From contig JAZGBC010000189.1 of assembly GCA_036444495.1 (NCBI GenBank), forward strand, positions 1-5,398: a DNA stretch of 5,398 nucleotides. Direction: 5' to 3'. Shown piece by piece: positions 1 through 5,391 of this stretch (positions are counted from its first letter, which is position 1; each line of letters begins with the position of its first letter). The notes below the pieces were generated by a model. That model was not told the DNA's origin and ran no database searches. It was given only the letters and a program-made list of their open reading frames with translations. Source of the DNA: JAZGBC01 sp036444495. GTDB taxonomy: Bacteria > Pseudomonadota > Alphaproteobacteria > Kiloniellales > J153. The position numbers and the translations under genes are program-made.

Positions 1-1
1 C

Positions 2-139
2 ATCCTGGCCGGCGAGCAGCCGGACTACATCAAGGTCGCCCTGACCTACCTGGTGCCCTACTGCGTGGCGACCTACGGCGCGGTGACCGCCAAGCGCGCC
101 GCCTGGCGCCGGCAGAACGGCGCGGGCCACTCCGGCTAA
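2..139 (+). CDS. C-terminal end of an NrtS-like nitrate/nitrite transporter (partial)
   Basis: This is the last 45 residues of a protein whose start lies left of the window; the stop is TAA at 137-139. The fragment begins ILAGE, continues with a hydrophobic helix at about residues 10-29 (core LTYLVPYCVATYGAV), and ends in a short basic, polar tail (AKRAAWRR...). From memory, the LVPYC.(A/S)TYGAV pattern after an ILAGE-type loop is typical of NrtS, a family of small two-helix inner-membrane proteins described as nitrate/nitrite transporters in cyanobacteria and found in many proteobacteria. What is seen is one membrane helix with the recognisable motif; the nitrate role is family knowledge. 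The gene converges on the minus-strand MetE-like gene with only 24 bases between stops, and no clear terminator hairpin lies in that gap. It could be another small two-helix membrane protein if the motif match is misleading. Confidence 0.6.
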   Translation: MLAGEQPDYIKVALTYLVPYCVATYGAVTAKRAAWRRQNGAGHSG

Positions 140-163
140 AGATAAATCACCCGAGCTATTGAC

Positions 164-1216
164 TCACAGGCCGCGCGCGGCCGCGCAGAGGTTTTTCAGC
201 TTCTCGCGCGCCAAGTCCCGGCCGAGCAGCCCCAGCCCGCAGTCGGGCGCGGCGATCAGGCGCTCGGGCTCGATATGATCGAGCGCGGCTTGCAGGCGGG
301 CGCGAATCTCCTCCACCGGCTCCACGCGGCTCTTGGCGATGGCCACCACGCCCAGGATGACTTTCGTCGACTTGAAGCGGTCGAGCAGCGTCAGGTCGTT
401 GTGCCGGTGCGCATCCTCCAGCGAAACCACGTCCACCACCGAGGCGTCCACCGCCTCCGCCAAATCGAAATAGGCCTCCCGCTCGGCCTTGGGGTAATCC
501 TCCCGGTCCAGCCCGTCCGGATAGCCGCAGCACATGTGCATGACGCGCTCCACCCCGTCCGGAACCCCATGGAAGCAGCGGTTCAACTGCTCCACGCCGT
601 ATGCGAGCGCCTGCGCCGGTTTTCGGGCGAAGACCGGTTCGTCGATCTGAATCCAGCGGCAGCCCGCCTGCGCCAGGGCGCGCACCTCGGAATTGAGCGC
701 CTCGGCCAGCGCCGCGCCCAGCTTTTCCTCGTCCTCGTAGTGCAGATCGACCGTGGTATCCGCGATGGTCATGGGCCCGGGCATGGTGATCTTGACCGGC
801 CGCCCGGTGAAGGATTGGGCCAGTTTCCAGTCATCGGCCAGAAAGTGGCCGCGCGCCTTGACCGCTCCGGTGATCGAGGGCAATTCGGCCGTGTAGGTGC
901 CGCCGCGCACCGCCTTGGGGGTCAGGGTGTCGAAATCGATGCCCTCGATATGCCGGCAGTGATAGTGGATGTAGTTCTCGCGCCGCACCTCGCCGTCCGT
1001 GGGCACGTCGATCCCGGCCTCCACCTGATCGTCCACCACCTGCTTGACGCCCCGGGCGAAAAGCTCCTCGGCCTCCTTCCCCATGCGGGCCAGGGCCTCC
1101 AGATAGCCCTTGGTCGGATTGGGCGTGTCGGGCCCGGCTTCGTTGCGAAACCAATCCGGGACCGGGACGCAGTCCGGCTTCGGGTAGGCCCCGATGGTCG
1201 TGGTCAAGAGCGGCAT
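164..1216 (-). CDS. MetE-like core methionine synthase (cobalamin-independent-type zinc methyltransferase), 350 aa
   Basis: This is a soluble one-domain protein matching the C-terminal catalytic barrel of cobalamin-independent methionine synthase (UROD/MetE-like fold), which methylates homocysteine to methionine. The zinc set of MetE is complete: H227 and C229 in MHMCCGYP, E267 in VSLEDA, and C326 in APDCGLG. Other family marks are TTTIGAYPKP at the N-terminus, TDGEVRRE near residue 73, MPGPMTIADT near 145, and WIQIDEPVF at 188-196. Classical MetE is about 750 residues, with a second N-terminal barrel that helps bind polyglutamyl folate. This protein has only the catalytic half, like archaeal and 'core' MetE enzymes, some of which take methyl groups from corrinoid proteins. 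The donor here cannot be read from sequence. The start at 1216 (MPLLTTT) is chosen because family similarity begins at once. A frame-open extension of 63 residues to 1405 would overlap the divergent gene and looks non-coding. The ribosome site is weak (AGCGAGA-like). It could also be a related alkyl-thiol transferase. Confidence 0.85.
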   Translation of the reverse strand: MPLLTTTIGAYPKPDCVPVPDWFRNEAGPDTPNPTKGYLEALARMGKEAEELFARGVKQVVDDQVEAGIDVPTDGEVRRENYIHYHCRHIEGIDFDTLTPKAVRGGTYTAELPSITGAVKARGHFLADDWKLAQSFTGRPVKITMPGPMTIADTTVDLHYEDEEKLGAALAEALNSEVRALAQAGCRWIQIDEPVFARKPAQALAYGVEQLNRCFHGVPDGVERVMHMCCGYPDGLDREDYPKAEREAYFDLAEAVDASVVDVVSLEDAHRHNDLTLLDRFKSTKVILGVVAIAKSRVEPVEEIRARLQAALDHIEPERLIAAPDCGLGLLGRDLAREKLKNLCAAARGL

Positions 1217-1366
1217 GAGTCTCGCTTTCGTTATTCCCGGCCGTGCGGACGGCGAAATTGGCACAGAGCAGGTCGCCTGCGCAATCGCCGCAATGCGCCG
1301 GGGTATTACTGACAAGAGACGGCCCGGCAGGGCAAGATGGCGCGGCAACGACACGACGGAACGGTG
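1217..1366. promoter_or_regulatory. divergent intergenic region between the MetE-like and D-aminoacylase genes
   Basis: The two flanking genes start here in opposite directions, so at least one promoter for each is expected in about 150 bases. I could not find a convincing paired -35/-10 on either strand. On the plus strand TATTAC at 1304-1309 is a fair -10-like hexamer, but there is no good -35 about 17 bases upstream. A perfect short inverted repeat, GCAGG-TCG-CCTGC at 1268-1280, sits near the centre and could be an operator or chance in GC-rich DNA. I see no cobalamin or SAM riboswitch signature, and the leader of the MetE-like gene is too short for a full cobalamin riboswitch. Confidence 0.45.
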
Positions 1367-2863
1367 ATGGCTCGAAACGGCCGGCAGGCGGACCTGCTGA
1401 TCCATAACGCCACGATCATTGACGGCACGGGCGCGCCTGGTTTCACAGGCGCCGTCGCGATCGCGGACGATCGTATCGCGTGGGTTGGCCGCGAGGCTGA
1501 GCTAGGGGAGATCGAGGCCGCCACGGTCCTCGACGCCGGCGGCCGGGTGCTCGCCCCCGGATTCATCGACGTGCACACGCACGATGACAGCGTACTGCTC
1601 AGCCGCGGCGAGATGACGCCCAAGGTGACCCAGGGGGTGACCACGGTGATCGCCGGCAACTGCGGCGTCAGCCTGGCGCCGCTCGCGCTCGATTCAGCAC
1701 CGCCGCCCCCGCTCGATCTCCTGGGCGGCCCCGAGACCTACCGCTTCCCGCGCTTCGCCGACTATGTGGCGGCGCTGGAGGCCGCACCCGCCGCCGTCAA
1801 CGCCGCGCTCCTGGTCGGCCATTCCACCCTGCGCGTCGGCGTCATGAGCGAGCTCGACCGCCCCGCCACCCCGGGCGAGATCGATCGCATGAAGGAGCAC
1901 CTGGACGAGTCCCTGGCGGCCGGCGCCATCGGCTTCAGCAGCGGCCTGTTCTACCCGCCCAGCGCCGCCGCCCCGGCGGACGAGGTGGCCGCCCTGCTCG
2001 AACCCCTGGCCGGGACCGGCGCGCTCTACACCACACACATGCGCGACGAGGGCGACCACGTGGAGGACTCCCTGGAGGAAACCTTCGAGACCGCGGCCCG
2101 GGCCGGGGTGCCGGTCGTGATCTCGCACCACAAGTGCACCGGGCGGAAGAATTTCGGGCGCAGCGTGGCGACGCTCGAGCGTATCGACGCCGCGCGCACG
2201 CGCCAGGACGTAGGGCTCGACGTCTATCCCTATACGGCCGGGTCCACCGTGCTCCTGCCCGAGATGCTCAGGGGCGCCGAGCGGGTCATCGTCACCTGGT
2301 CCGTGCCGCACCCTGAGCAGGCGGGCCGCGACCTGGACGCGGTCGCCGCCGAATGGGGCTGTGGCCTGGAAGAGGCGGCGCGGCGCCTGGGGCCGGCGGG
2401 GGCGATCTATTTCATGATGGACGAGGCCGACGTGCGCCGCATCCTGGCCTATCCCCACGCCATGGTGGGCTCGGACGGCCTGCCCTTGGACAAGCACCCC
2501 CATCCGCGCCTCTGGGGCACCTTCGCGCGGGTGCTGGGGCACTACGTGCGCGAGGTCGGCCTGCTCACCCTCGAGGAGGCGGTGCGCCGCATGACCGGGC
2601 TTTCCGCCGAGCGATTCGGGCTCGACGGCCGCGGCGTGATCCGCGAGGGCGCCTTTGCCGATCTCGTGCTCTTCGACCCGGAAACCATCATCGACCGCGC
2701 GACCTATGAGGAGCCCGCCCGAGCGGCGGCGGGTATCGGGCTGGTGATGGTCAACGGGCAGATCGTCCTGCGCGACGGAGCGCCGAGCGGCGCGCGTCCA
2801 GGGCGCCTCCTGCGCCGCGCCGGGCCGGGGAAGCCGCCGGTCCAGGCGGAAATCCCTGCATAA
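1367..2863 (+). CDS. N-acyl-D-amino-acid deacylase / D-aminoacylase family amidohydrolase, 498 aa
   Basis: This metal-dependent amidohydrolase is predicted to cleave N-acyl-D-amino acids into a carboxylate and a free D-amino acid in the cytoplasm; I see no signal peptide. The N-terminal strand DLLIHNATIIDGTG is the usual opening of the family. The metal and catalytic residues are all visible: H70 and H72 in VHTHDD, C99 in GNCGVS, H224 in TTHMRDEGD, H254 in ISHHKC, and D370 in GSDGLP. As I recall the Alcaligenes D-aminoacylase (ligands H67, H69, C96, H220, H250, D366), these residues keep the same spacing with a constant offset of 3 to 4. The C-terminal beta-sandwich closes with GRGVIREGAFADLVLFDP and VMVNGQIVLRDG. 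The start at 1367 is preferred because homologs begin a few residues before the DLLI strand and GGA lies 6 bases upstream. An in-frame ATG at 1337 adds ten residues and has AGGG only 4 bases upstream. Substrate choice among N-acyl-D-Glu, D-Asp or neutral D-amino acids is not readable, and a relative such as a dihydroorotase-like hydrolase is less likely. Confidence 0.9.
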   Translation: MARNGRQADLLIHNATIIDGTGAPGFTGAVAIADDRIAWVGREAELGEIEAATVLDAGGRVLAPGFIDVHTHDDSVLLSRGEMTPKVTQGVTTVIAGNCGVSLAPLALDSAPPPPLDLLGGPETYRFPRFADYVAALEAAPAAVNAALLVGHSTLRVGVMSELDRPATPGEIDRMKEHLDESLAAGAIGFSSGLFYPPSAAAPADEVAALLEPLAGTGALYTTHMRDEGDHVEDSLEETFETAARAGVPVVISHHKCTGRKNFGRSVATLERIDAARTRQDVGLDVYPYTAGSTVLLPEMLRGAERVIVTWSVPHPEQAGRDLDAVAAEWGCGLEEAARRLGPAGAIYFMMDEADVRRILAYPHAMVGSDGLPLDKHPHPRLWGTFARVLGHYVREVGLLTLEEAVRRMTGLSAERFGLDGRGVIREGAFADLVLFDPETIIDRATYEEPARAAAGIGLVMVNGQIVLRDGAPSGARPGRLLRRAGPGKPPVQAEIPA

Positions 2864-3035
2864 GCGCTTGCGATGGCTCGCATTTCCGCTCCGAAGCCAA
2901 ATATGTTAACTTATATTTTTGGGCACGGCTCCTGGGCCGCCTTCGGGCCGGCGGGGCGGGACTTTACTGTTCGGGGGGATGAAACTCTTCTGTCCACGGA
3001 TCTAGAACACCGGAACAGTCAGGTTCGGGTGAAGT
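2864..3035 (+). promoter_or_regulatory. leader of the inositol-phosphate synthase operon with an AT-rich island
   Basis: This gap between the D-aminoacylase and the real start of ino1 contains a marked AT-rich stretch at about 2899-2920, set in otherwise GC-rich DNA. It includes TATATT at 2912-2917, a 5-of-6 match to the sigma-70 -10 box. No good -35 hexamer lies 16 to 18 bases upstream, so the promoter call is tentative. An inverted pair CCGAAG (2891-2896) and CTTCGG (2941-2946) flanks the island. The same frame as ino1 is open back to an ATG at 2873, but the 59 residues it would add show no inositol-phosphate synthase similarity, so I read this as untranslated. An independent promoter here would separate the ino1 pair from the D-aminoacylase. 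Confidence 0.4.
2869..2882 (+). terminator. short hairpin just after the D-aminoacylase stop (weak terminator candidate)
   Basis: TGCGA (2869-2873), loop TGGC, and TCGCA (2878-2882) form a perfect 5-bp stem starting 6 bases after the TAA stop, followed by TTT at 2883-2885. The stem is short and the T run is only three bases, so termination would be weak at best. It also covers the in-frame ATG at 2873, which argues slightly against that ATG being a used start. Confidence 0.25.
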
Positions 3036-3040
3036 GGAGG
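3036..3040 (+). promoter_or_regulatory. ribosome binding site deciding the ino1 start
   Basis: GGAGG at 3036-3040 lies 9 bases before the ATG at 3050, followed by a run of seven A residues at 3042-3048. This is the best Shine-Dalgarno in the window. It supports initiation at 3050 rather than at the in-frame ATG at 2873. The early codons of the gene (atggctaaaatc) are also less GC-rich than the rest, as is common at efficiently translated starts. Confidence 0.75.
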
Positions 3041-3049
3041 CAAAAAAAG

Positions 3050-4186
3050 ATGGCTAAAATCAGAGCCGCGATCGCAGGGATAGGTAATTGCGCGAGCTCT
3101 TTCGTTCAGGGACTGGAATTCTACCGGAGCCGGCGCAAGGAGGAGGTAGCGGGCCTCATGCATCCGCGCATCGGCACGTGGGGATGTACCGATATCCAGG
3201 TTGTGGCCGCCTTCGACATCGACCGGCGCAAGGTGGGCAGACCCCTGGAGGAGGCGATCTTCGCCAAGCCGAACTGCGCGCGGGTCTTCCAGAAAGCCGT
3301 CCCCGTTTCCGGCGTCATGGTCCAGATGGGACCGATCCTCGACGGCGTGGCGCCCCACATGCTCGACTATCCGGAGGAGGAGGCCTTCCGGCCGGCGGAG
3401 GAGGAGCCGGCGGACGTGGTCCAGGTGTTGCGCGAGACCGGCGCCGAGGTCCTGATCTGCTACATGCCCGTGGGCGCCGAGCAGGCTGTGCGCCACTACG
3501 CCCAGGCCTGCCTTGAGGCCGGCGTGGCCATGGTCAACTGCATCCCCGTGTTCATCGCCTCCGATCCCGAGTGGGCGGAAAGGTTCCGTGCCGCGGGCCT
3601 GCCCATCATCGGCGACGACATCAAGAGCCAAGTGGGCGCCACCATCGTGCACCGGGCGCTCACCCGCCTGTTCGGCGACCGGGGTGTGAGTCTGGACCGG
3701 ACCTATCAGCTGAACACCGGGGGCAATACCGATTTCCTCAACATGCTGTCCATAGAGCGGCTCAAGTCGAAGAAAATCTCCAAGACCGAATCGGTCCAGT
3801 CCCAGCTCGACGAGCGCCTGAGCACCCGCGACATCCACATCGGCCCGTCCGATTACATCGCCTGGCAGGACGACAACAAGATCTGCTTCATCCGCATGGA
3901 GGGCCGCGGCTTCGGCGACGTCCCCATCGAGCTGGAGCTCCGGCTCTCGGTTCAGGATTCGCCCAACAGCGCCGGGGTGGTCATCGACGCCGTGCGCTGC
4001 GCCAAGCTGGGGCTGGAGCGCGGCCTCGCCGGCCCGCTCGAGGCGGCCTCCGCCTATTACATGAAGAGCCCACCCAAGCAGATGCGCGACTCGGAGGCCT
4101 ACGAACGCGTCGAGCGTTTCATCGAGGGCATCGAATACCGCGCCGCGCCGATGGCCTCCATCCAGGCTCCGGCGGCCGGCGAGTAG
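3050..4186 (+). CDS. ino1: myo-inositol-1-phosphate synthase (inositol-3-phosphate synthase), 378 aa
   Basis: This NAD-dependent cytoplasmic enzyme isomerises D-glucose 6-phosphate to 1D-myo-inositol 3-phosphate, the committed step to all inositol compounds. The Rossmann start is AGIGNCASSF (residues 9-18). Later hallmarks are PVFIASDPEW near 166, GDDIKSQVGATIVHR at 188-202, QLNTGGNTDFLNM at 220-232, SKKISKTESVQ at 240-250, HIGPSDYIAW near 263, MEGRGFGDVP near 283, QDSPNSAGVVIDAVR near 302, and SAYYMKSPP at 334-342. By motif comparison with the yeast enzyme, K241, K245, K277 and K339 match the active-site lysines. The length fits the short bacterial and archaeal class, not the roughly 510-530 residue eukaryotic form. 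The sequence looks very like actinobacterial Ino1. An acidic stretch (DYPEEEAFRPAEEEP, 106-120) falls in a variable region. The methyltransferase follows after 24 bases, so the two are probably co-transcribed. In bacteria the product serves phosphatidylinositol, mycothiol or inositol-phosphate solutes; which applies here is not shown. Confidence 0.96.
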   Translation: MAKIRAAIAGIGNCASSFVQGLEFYRSRRKEEVAGLMHPRIGTWGCTDIQVVAAFDIDRRKVGRPLEEAIFAKPNCARVFQKAVPVSGVMVQMGPILDGVAPHMLDYPEEEAFRPAEEEPADVVQVLRETGAEVLICYMPVGAEQAVRHYAQACLEAGVAMVNCIPVFIASDPEWAERFRAAGLPIIGDDIKSQVGATIVHRALTRLFGDRGVSLDRTYQLNTGGNTDFLNMLSIERLKSKKISKTESVQSQLDERLSTRDIHIGPSDYIAWQDDNKICFIRMEGRGFGDVPIELELRLSVQDSPNSAGVVIDAVRCAKLGLERGLAGPLEAASAYYMKSPPKQMRDSEAYERVERFIEGIEYRAAPMASIQAPAAGE

Positions 4187-4210
4187 CGGCACGATCATCG
4201 CGGTCCGGTT

Positions 4211-4996
4211 ATGGTCGTCATTACCGACATGTCCCGGCATTTCACCGAAGTGTCTTCGGTGTATCGGGACGTCCGCACCACCGATCCGGAGCCGGTCGCG
4301 CACATCGCCAAGGAACTGAAGGGCTCGGCCAACCTCAAGGGCGCCGATATCGGCTGTGGCGCGGGCCGCTACGACCTGCTGTTGTTCCAGGCCATACCGA
4401 GGCTTCGGCTGACCTGCGTCGATGCCAACGCGGCGATGCTCCGCCACACCGCCGCGCTGCTCTCTGGCAAGGGGTTTGACGCCTTCGAAACACGGCGCTC
4501 GAGGGTCGAGGACCTGGTGCTGGAGCCGGGCGCCTACCACTTCGTCTGCTCCTTCAACGCCGTCCATCATTTCGATTTCCCGGACTTTCTGAGGACATCG
4601 CGGGACGGACTCGCCGACGGCGGACATCTCTTCGTTTACACGCGCCTGCCCGAGCACAACGCGCGCAGCATCTGGGGCCGCTGTTTTCCGGGTTTCCGGG
4701 AGAAGGAGACGCGGTTGTTCGAACTGGGCGGCATGCACCGCTGGATCGAACAGGCGGACGGCCTGCGTTTCGCGAGCGCCACCCGCTTCCGCTACCCGAG
4801 GCGCGCGTCGCTGGACCGCCTGGTCGAGCAAGCGCGCAGCCGGCATTACTCCACGTTCTCGCTCTACCAGCGGGACGAATTCGAGCGCGCGCTGGCCGGG
4901 TTCGAGGCCAACCTGCGGCGCCGGTTCGGCGATCCCGATGCCGTCGAGTGGCAGGACGAGAACATCCTCATCCATATCCGGCGGAGCCACGGATGA
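4211..4996 (+). CDS. class I SAM-dependent methyltransferase, substrate unknown, 261 aa
   Basis: This is a soluble Rossmann-fold methyltransferase. Motif I is GADIGCGAGRYDL (44-56), the glycine-rich S-adenosylmethionine loop. Motif II is CVDANAAML (69-77), where D71 should bind the ribose hydroxyls. The post-motif strand FVCSFNAVHHF (111-121) and GLADGGHLFVYTR (133-145) complete the UbiE/Methyltransf_11-like core. The C-terminal half (about 146-261) is rich in Arg, Phe and Trp, and I do not recognise it; it probably sets substrate choice. There is no signal peptide or membrane helix. The start at 4211 is used because it lies 24 bases after the ino1 stop. An alternative ATG at 4229 (MSRHFTEVS) is possible, and neither has a good ribosome site, which would suit coupling to the upstream gene. 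Operon position suggests a role in an inositol-derived product, but this is inference. A role in methylating a lipid, quinone or unrelated small molecule cannot be excluded. Confidence 0.85.
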   Translation: MVVITDMSRHFTEVSSVYRDVRTTDPEPVAHIAKELKGSANLKGADIGCGAGRYDLLLFQAIPRLRLTCVDANAAMLRHTAALLSGKGFDAFETRRSRVEDLVLEPGAYHFVCSFNAVHHFDFPDFLRTSRDGLADGGHLFVYTRLPEHNARSIWGRCFPGFREKETRLFELGGMHRWIEQADGLRFASATRFRYPRRASLDRLVEQARSRHYSTFSLYQRDEFERALAGFEANLRRRFGDPDAVEWQDENILIHIRRSHG

Positions 4997-5145
4997 CCTC
5001 TCTCGTGCCGCCGGGGCCGGCCATCCGGCTGCATGATCGACGCCCGGGCGGGGCAGGACCGGGCGCGCTTCCCGTGTGGACCCGAGACCCGTCCCCGTGA
5101 CCGATTCGATTGACGGGGCGCGACTTTGCGGCCAGAAAGACCCTG

Positions 5146-5180
5146 ACGCGGCCGGGGCGTAAAGCCCAACCGGGCCGCGT
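5146..5180 (+). terminator. long hairpin downstream of the ino1 operon (possible terminator, no T run)
   Basis: ACGCGGCC (5146-5153) pairs with GGCCGCGT (5173-5180), giving 8 perfect base pairs. The inner part adds GGGC (5155-5158) with GCCC (5164-5167) around a GTAAA loop. The 3' side continues GTAATACC, without the T run of an intrinsic terminator, so it may be a factor-dependent end, an RNA-stability structure, or an element unrelated to transcription. It lies 150 bases after the methyltransferase stop, with no gene between. Confidence 0.4.
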
Positions 5181-5238
5181 GTAATACCAAAGGTCCTTGA
5201 TCATGACCCATAGAGACGGTTTCCCAAGATTTTCGGCC

Positions 5239-5271
5239 AGGAGCGCGTGGCGCGGCGATGTGGGGCATCGG
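5239..5271 (+). repeat. REP-like unit A (AGGAG head, hairpin, GGCGATG tail)
   Basis: The 33-base unit starts AGGAG (5239-5243). It has a small stem CGCG-TGG-CGCG (5244-5254), then GGCGATG, and ends in CATCGG (5266-5271). CGATG-TGGGG-CATCG (5256-5270) forms a second hairpin. A second copy lies in the opposite direction at 5357-5391. Over 33 aligned positions I count 22 identities, with 10 of the 11 mismatches or more falling in or next to the stem-loops while head and tail stay fixed. That is the pattern of REP palindromes, which are spread by RAYT transposases. No RAYT gene is in the window. Confidence 0.5.
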
Positions 5272-5356
5272 AAGCCCTGCGCGACGCCGCCCGAAAGCCT
5301 GGGGAAGCCGCCTCCGGTCGCGCAGGCGAACCGCCGGAGGGCGTCGGGAAGCCTTG

Positions 5357-5391
5357 CCGATGTCCCGCATCGCCTGCGGCTTCCCTCCTAC
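5357..5391 (-). repeat. REP-like unit B, inverted partner of unit A (GTAGGAG head)
   Basis: Read on the minus strand from 5391, this unit begins GTAGGAG. It then has a degenerate stem region (GCC-GCA-GGC, three pairs), then GGCGATG, then CATCGG ending at 5357. CGATG-TCCCG-CATCG (5358-5372, plus-strand reading) repeats the second hairpin of unit A with a changed loop. The leading GTAG is the tetranucleotide typical of REP elements recognised by RAYT transposases; unit A has CCAGG in its place. Between the units are further inverted repeats: GGGAAGCCGC (5302-5311) against GCGGCTTCCC (5376-5385), CGCAGGCG (5321-5328) against CGCCTGCG (5371-5378), and CGACGCC (5282-5288) against GGCGTCG (5340-5346). 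The whole 5239-5391 block therefore looks like a BIME-type mosaic. Confidence 0.5.

Noticed and set aside
1258..1277. Sigma-54-like sequence (TTGGCAC...)
   Set aside because: The -24-like TGGCAC is present, but the GC expected at the -12 position is not at the right spacing.
275..1312. Plus-strand open frame opposite the MetE-like gene
   Set aside because: The minus strand encodes a protein with a full zinc site and family motifs; the plus-strand product is His/Arg/Gly-rich with no motif.
1217..1366. Cobalamin or SAM riboswitch upstream of the MetE-like gene
   Set aside because: No B12-box or SAM-box conserved blocks are visible and the leader is short.
1217..1405. 63-residue N-terminal extension of the MetE-like protein
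   Set aside because: The extension would overlap the start of the divergent D-aminoacylase gene and has no family similarity, while MPLLTTTIGAYPKP at 1216 is a normal family N-terminus.
1694..2542. Minus-strand open frame opposite the D-aminoacylase gene
   Set aside because: It is an antisense shadow of a gene with complete metal-binding residues; the translation is low-complexity Gly/Arg/His-rich.
3002..4990. Very long minus-strand open frame (662 codons) opposite ino1 and the methyltransferase
   Set aside because: It lies opposite two well-supported genes, spans their intergenic gap and shows no recognisable domain. Long antisense frames are expected in GC-rich coding DNA.
5016..5029. Small hairpin GCCGG-CCAT-CCGGC after the methyltransferase gene as a terminator
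   Set aside because: It has only five base pairs, no T run, and such short palindromes are common in this GC-rich DNA.
4864..5370. Minus-strand open frames at the right end (up to 168 codons)
   Set aside because: They overlap the methyltransferase 3' end and run through the REP-like repeats. Composition is Arg/Pro-rich and there is no credible ribosome site or domain.
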